The notes beneath the pieces are model-generated. The model had not been told where the DNA came from and searched no databases. It saw only the letters and a program-made list of their open reading frames with translations. A program made the position numbers and the translations under genes. DNA of 64,000 bases, from the NCBI RefSeq assembly GCF_014640815.1, contig NZ_BMHM01000004.1, positions 463,975-527,974 of the forward strand, written 5' to 3'. Within the stretch, counting starts at the first letter, position 1. The number at the start of each line of letters is the position of its first letter. Shown one piece after another: positions 62,188 through 64,000 of this stretch. This stretch comes from Vreelandella lutescens. GTDB lineage: Bacteria > Pseudomonadota > Gammaproteobacteria > Pseudomonadales > Halomonadaceae.

Positions 62188-63450
62188 GTGACAGACGAGC
62201 AGAGCTATCAAGCGTTGGAAGTGGATACCCTTGGCCAGCGGCTAGGCGGTGTGGAGGCAGTCGCCAGCCGCGTGGGTGGCAACCCCGCCGAGTGGCAAAT
62301 TCGTGAGGTGGGCGATGGCAACCTCAATCTGGTGTTTATCGTGACGGGCAGTATTGGCAGCGTGGTGGTCAAGCAGGCGCTGCCCTATGTGCGCATGGTA
62401 GGCGAGAGCTGGCCGCTGCCGCTCTATCGCGCGCATTTTGAATATTACGCACTGGTGCGCCAGGCCACGCGGGCGCCCGGCGTGGCCCCCGAGGTGTACT
62501 ACTTCGATAAGCCCCAGGCGCTGATCGTGATGGAGTACCTGCACCCCCATGTGATTCTGCGGCGTAAGCTGATCAGCGGCGAACGGGTGGCGGAGCTGGG
62601 CGCTACTCTGGGTGAGTTTTGCGCGCGCACGGCGTTTCGGGGCTCTGAACTCTCCATGGCAAGCCCGGATAAGAAAGCCGATGTCGGGCTGTTCTCCGGT
62701 AACGTGGCGATTCCTGCAATCACCGAATCCTTGGTGTTTACCGACCCTTACTACGGCGCGGAGATGAACCGCCACACGCCCGAGCTATCGCCCGTGGTGG
62801 ACGAGCTGCGCCGCAACGCCCGCCTGAAAGCCAAGGTGCAGCGGCTGTTGATGAAGTTCACCGCCAACACCGAGACCATGCTGCACGGCGACCTGCACTC
62901 CGGCTCCATCATGGCAACCGACACCAGCGTGCGCGTCATCGACCCCGAGTTTTCCCAGTACGGCCCGATGGCGTTCGACTTGGGCATGGCGGCAGCCAAC
63001 TTCTTCATGGCCTACTTTAGCCAGCCCGCCCACCGTAAAGAAGGTGACCTGGAGGAGTATCAAGCGTGGATTTTAGAAGTGATTACCGATTGCTTTACCC
63101 GCTTCGATGAGGAGTTTCGCCACCTCTGGCAAACCGAACGCACCGGTATTCTGTTCCCCAGAGCGCTGTTCGAAGAGCAGGGCAACAGCGCAGACGACGC
63201 CTGCGACGCGCTGCTTGAAGAGATCCGTGAAGATGCGCTGGCCTACTGCGGCATCGAAATGCACCGCCGCGTACTATCGCTGGCCCACAACGCCGACTTT
63301 GAAGAGATCGAAGACCCCGCCTTACGCGCCAAACTGGAAGCACGCAACGTGCTGATGGGCCAAGCGCTGATCATGGAGCCGGAAGCTTACTGTGATCTCA
63401 ATGCGCTGGTGGCGTTAGCCAAGGCCTACAATCAAAAATCAGTGTTGTAA
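62188..63450 (+). CDS. mtnK: S-methyl-5-thioribose kinase (MtnK)
   Basis: 420 residues of the choline/aminoglycoside kinase fold. Motifs: nucleotide loop EVGDGNLNLVFIV, VVVKQALPYVRMVGESWPL, the catalytic loop MLHGDLHSGSIM and the metal-binding IDPEFSQYGPMAFDLG. It phosphorylates methylthioribose in methionine salvage. The start is GTG 62188 preceded by GGTGGGGGA. No mtnA or other salvage gene is in the window; structured tandem repeats start directly after it, so a partner, if linked, would lie beyond 64,000. Confidence 0.95.
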   Translation: MTDEQSYQALEVDTLGQRLGGVEAVASRVGGNPAEWQIREVGDGNLNLVFIVTGSIGSVVVKQALPYVRMVGESWPLPLYRAHFEYYALVRQATRAPGVAPEVYYFDKPQALIVMEYLHPHVILRRKLISGERVAELGATLGEFCARTAFRGSELSMASPDKKADVGLFSGNVAIPAITESLVFTDPYYGAEMNRHTPELSPVVDELRRNARLKAKVQRLLMKFTANTETMLHGDLHSGSIMATDTSVRVIDPEFSQYGPMAFDLGMAAANFFMAYFSQPAHRKEGDLEEYQAWILEVITDCFTRFDEEFRHLWQTERTGILFPRALFEEQGNSADDACDALLEEIREDALAYCGIEMHRRVLSLAHNADFEEIEDPALRAKLEARNVLMGQALIMEPEAYCDLNALVALAKAYNQKSVL

Positions 63451-63458
63451 GCACTATA

Positions 63459-64000
63459 GGTGGCACCTTCGGCACGCCTGGCGGCGTGCTTCGCGGGTGC
63501 GCTCCGCTTACGCCGCGCTACGAGTGGCCATCTTGAGTTCGGCGAAGCCCCGTAGCGCGGCGTAACGAATCTTGCGAGGCACGAGCAAATGAGGCACCCG
63601 CGAGGGCGGCGGCAGCCGCCTTGATCTGGCCACTGTGAAGGAGCATCTCTCGGTGGCGATTTCGGCACGCCTAGCGGCGTGCTTCGCGGGTGCGCTCCGC
63701 TTACGCCGCGCTACGAGTGGCCATCTTGAGTTCGGCGAAGCCCCGTAGCGCGGCGTAACGAATCTTGCGAGGCACGAGCAAATGAGGCACCCGCGAGGGC
63801 GGCGGCAGCCGCCTGGATGGAGCCAGCGTGAAGGATCATCTTTTGGTGGCGTTTTCGGCACGCCTGGCGGCGTGCTTCGCGGGTGCGCTATCGCTTACAC
63901 CGCGCTACGAATACCCAGCCTTGAGTTCGGCGAAATCTTGTAGCGCGGCGTAACGAATCTTGCTCGGCACGAGCAAATGAGGCACCCGCGAGGGCGGCGG
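63459..64000. repeat. Structured tandem repeat with 193-bp period (two full copies and a third cut by the window end)
   Basis: Units begin at 63459, 63652 and 63845, exactly 193 bases apart. Copies 1 and 2 differ by one base over about the first 145 bases from GGCACGCC; the last 45-50 bases of the unit differ more. Copy 3 has one inserted base and more changes. Each unit contains a small hairpin (63472-63489 in copy 1), a 9-bp outer stem (63492-63500 with 63594-63602), a perfect 15-bp inner stem (63508-63522 with 63551-63565) and a GGCGGC/GCCGCC hairpin (63605-63620). In copy 3 the inner stem survives despite base changes. I do not call the open frames through it as genes. Confidence 0.9.

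Noticed and set aside
63508..63861. Arginine-rich open frame of 117 residues on the minus strand
   Set aside because: It simply runs through the 193-bp repeats and repeats itself in the same way; without a ribosome binding site or a known family it is not supported as a gene.

Overview
The window is chromosomal DNA of a GC-rich gammaproteobacterium. Gene content and family types (Tat-secreted nitrate-binding protein, molybdenum formate dehydrogenase with DUF3305/DUF3306 partners, malonate TRAP cluster, many c-di-GMP and chemosensory genes, NCS1 and SSS sodium-type permeases) fit a marine or halophilic Halomonadaceae member such as Halomonas. That placement is inferred from protein character; there is no rRNA here. 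I found no tRNA, rRNA, CRISPR array, prophage or insertion sequence. Almost all the sequence is tightly packed metabolic and signalling operons, many joined by 4-bp ATGA or GTGA overlaps.

Layout. 1-484: 5' part of a nitrate ABC transporter binding protein (nrtA) on the minus strand. It is preceded by a sigma-54 promoter and a leader with two ANTAR-type hexaloop hairpins overlapping a terminator. 837-1694: a siderophore-binding protein behind three 20-bp tandem repeats. 1.9-10.1 kb: the full reductive pyrimidine pathway (preA, preT, dihydropyrimidinase, beta-ureidopropionase), a divergent NCS1 permease and a LysR regulator. 10.3-13.3 kb: a PAS-GGDEF-EAL protein whose two halves differ in base composition.

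13.3-28.9 kb: a molybdenum and formate dehydrogenase island. One arm (minus) is fdhD-mobA-moeA-moaA-COG0523 GTPase. The other arm (plus) is DUF3305, DUF3306, a polyferredoxin, a TorD-type chaperone, a small Tat protein, the FdhABC subunits, DUF1244, moaB and a second moeA. The first arm makes the cofactor, the second matures and exports a quinone-linked formate dehydrogenase.

28.9-38.6 kb: a complete non-flagellar chemosensory operon resembling Wsp (MCP, CheB, CheR-TPR, CheA-REC, REC, Hpt-REC-REC-GGDEF, CheW, CheW-like), with c-di-GMP as the predicted output. 38.9-44.1 kb: an orphan adenylate-forming-like protein, a YgiC/YgiB/YjfL-type trio and an SSS symporter. 44.1-50.8 kb: malonate uptake and use (TRAP transporter, malonyl-CoA decarboxylase, malonyl-CoA synthetase, GntR regulator).

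50.8-57.0 kb: an iron/phosphonate-type ABC importer co-transcribed with a metallo-beta-lactamase-fold protein and a HAD phosphatase, facing a DeoR regulator across three TTTCG motifs spaced exactly 21 bp apart. 57.2-63.5 kb: a membrane diguanylate cyclase, two YdcZ-type membrane proteins with a LysR regulator, an Aer-type receptor and methylthioribose kinase (mtnK). From 63,459 to the window end runs a strongly structured tandem repeat with a 193-bp period. The best candidates for new biology are the structured 193-bp repeat, the ABC/MBL/HAD operon with its phased operator, the Wsp-like pathway with an unusual output protein, and the nrtA leader.
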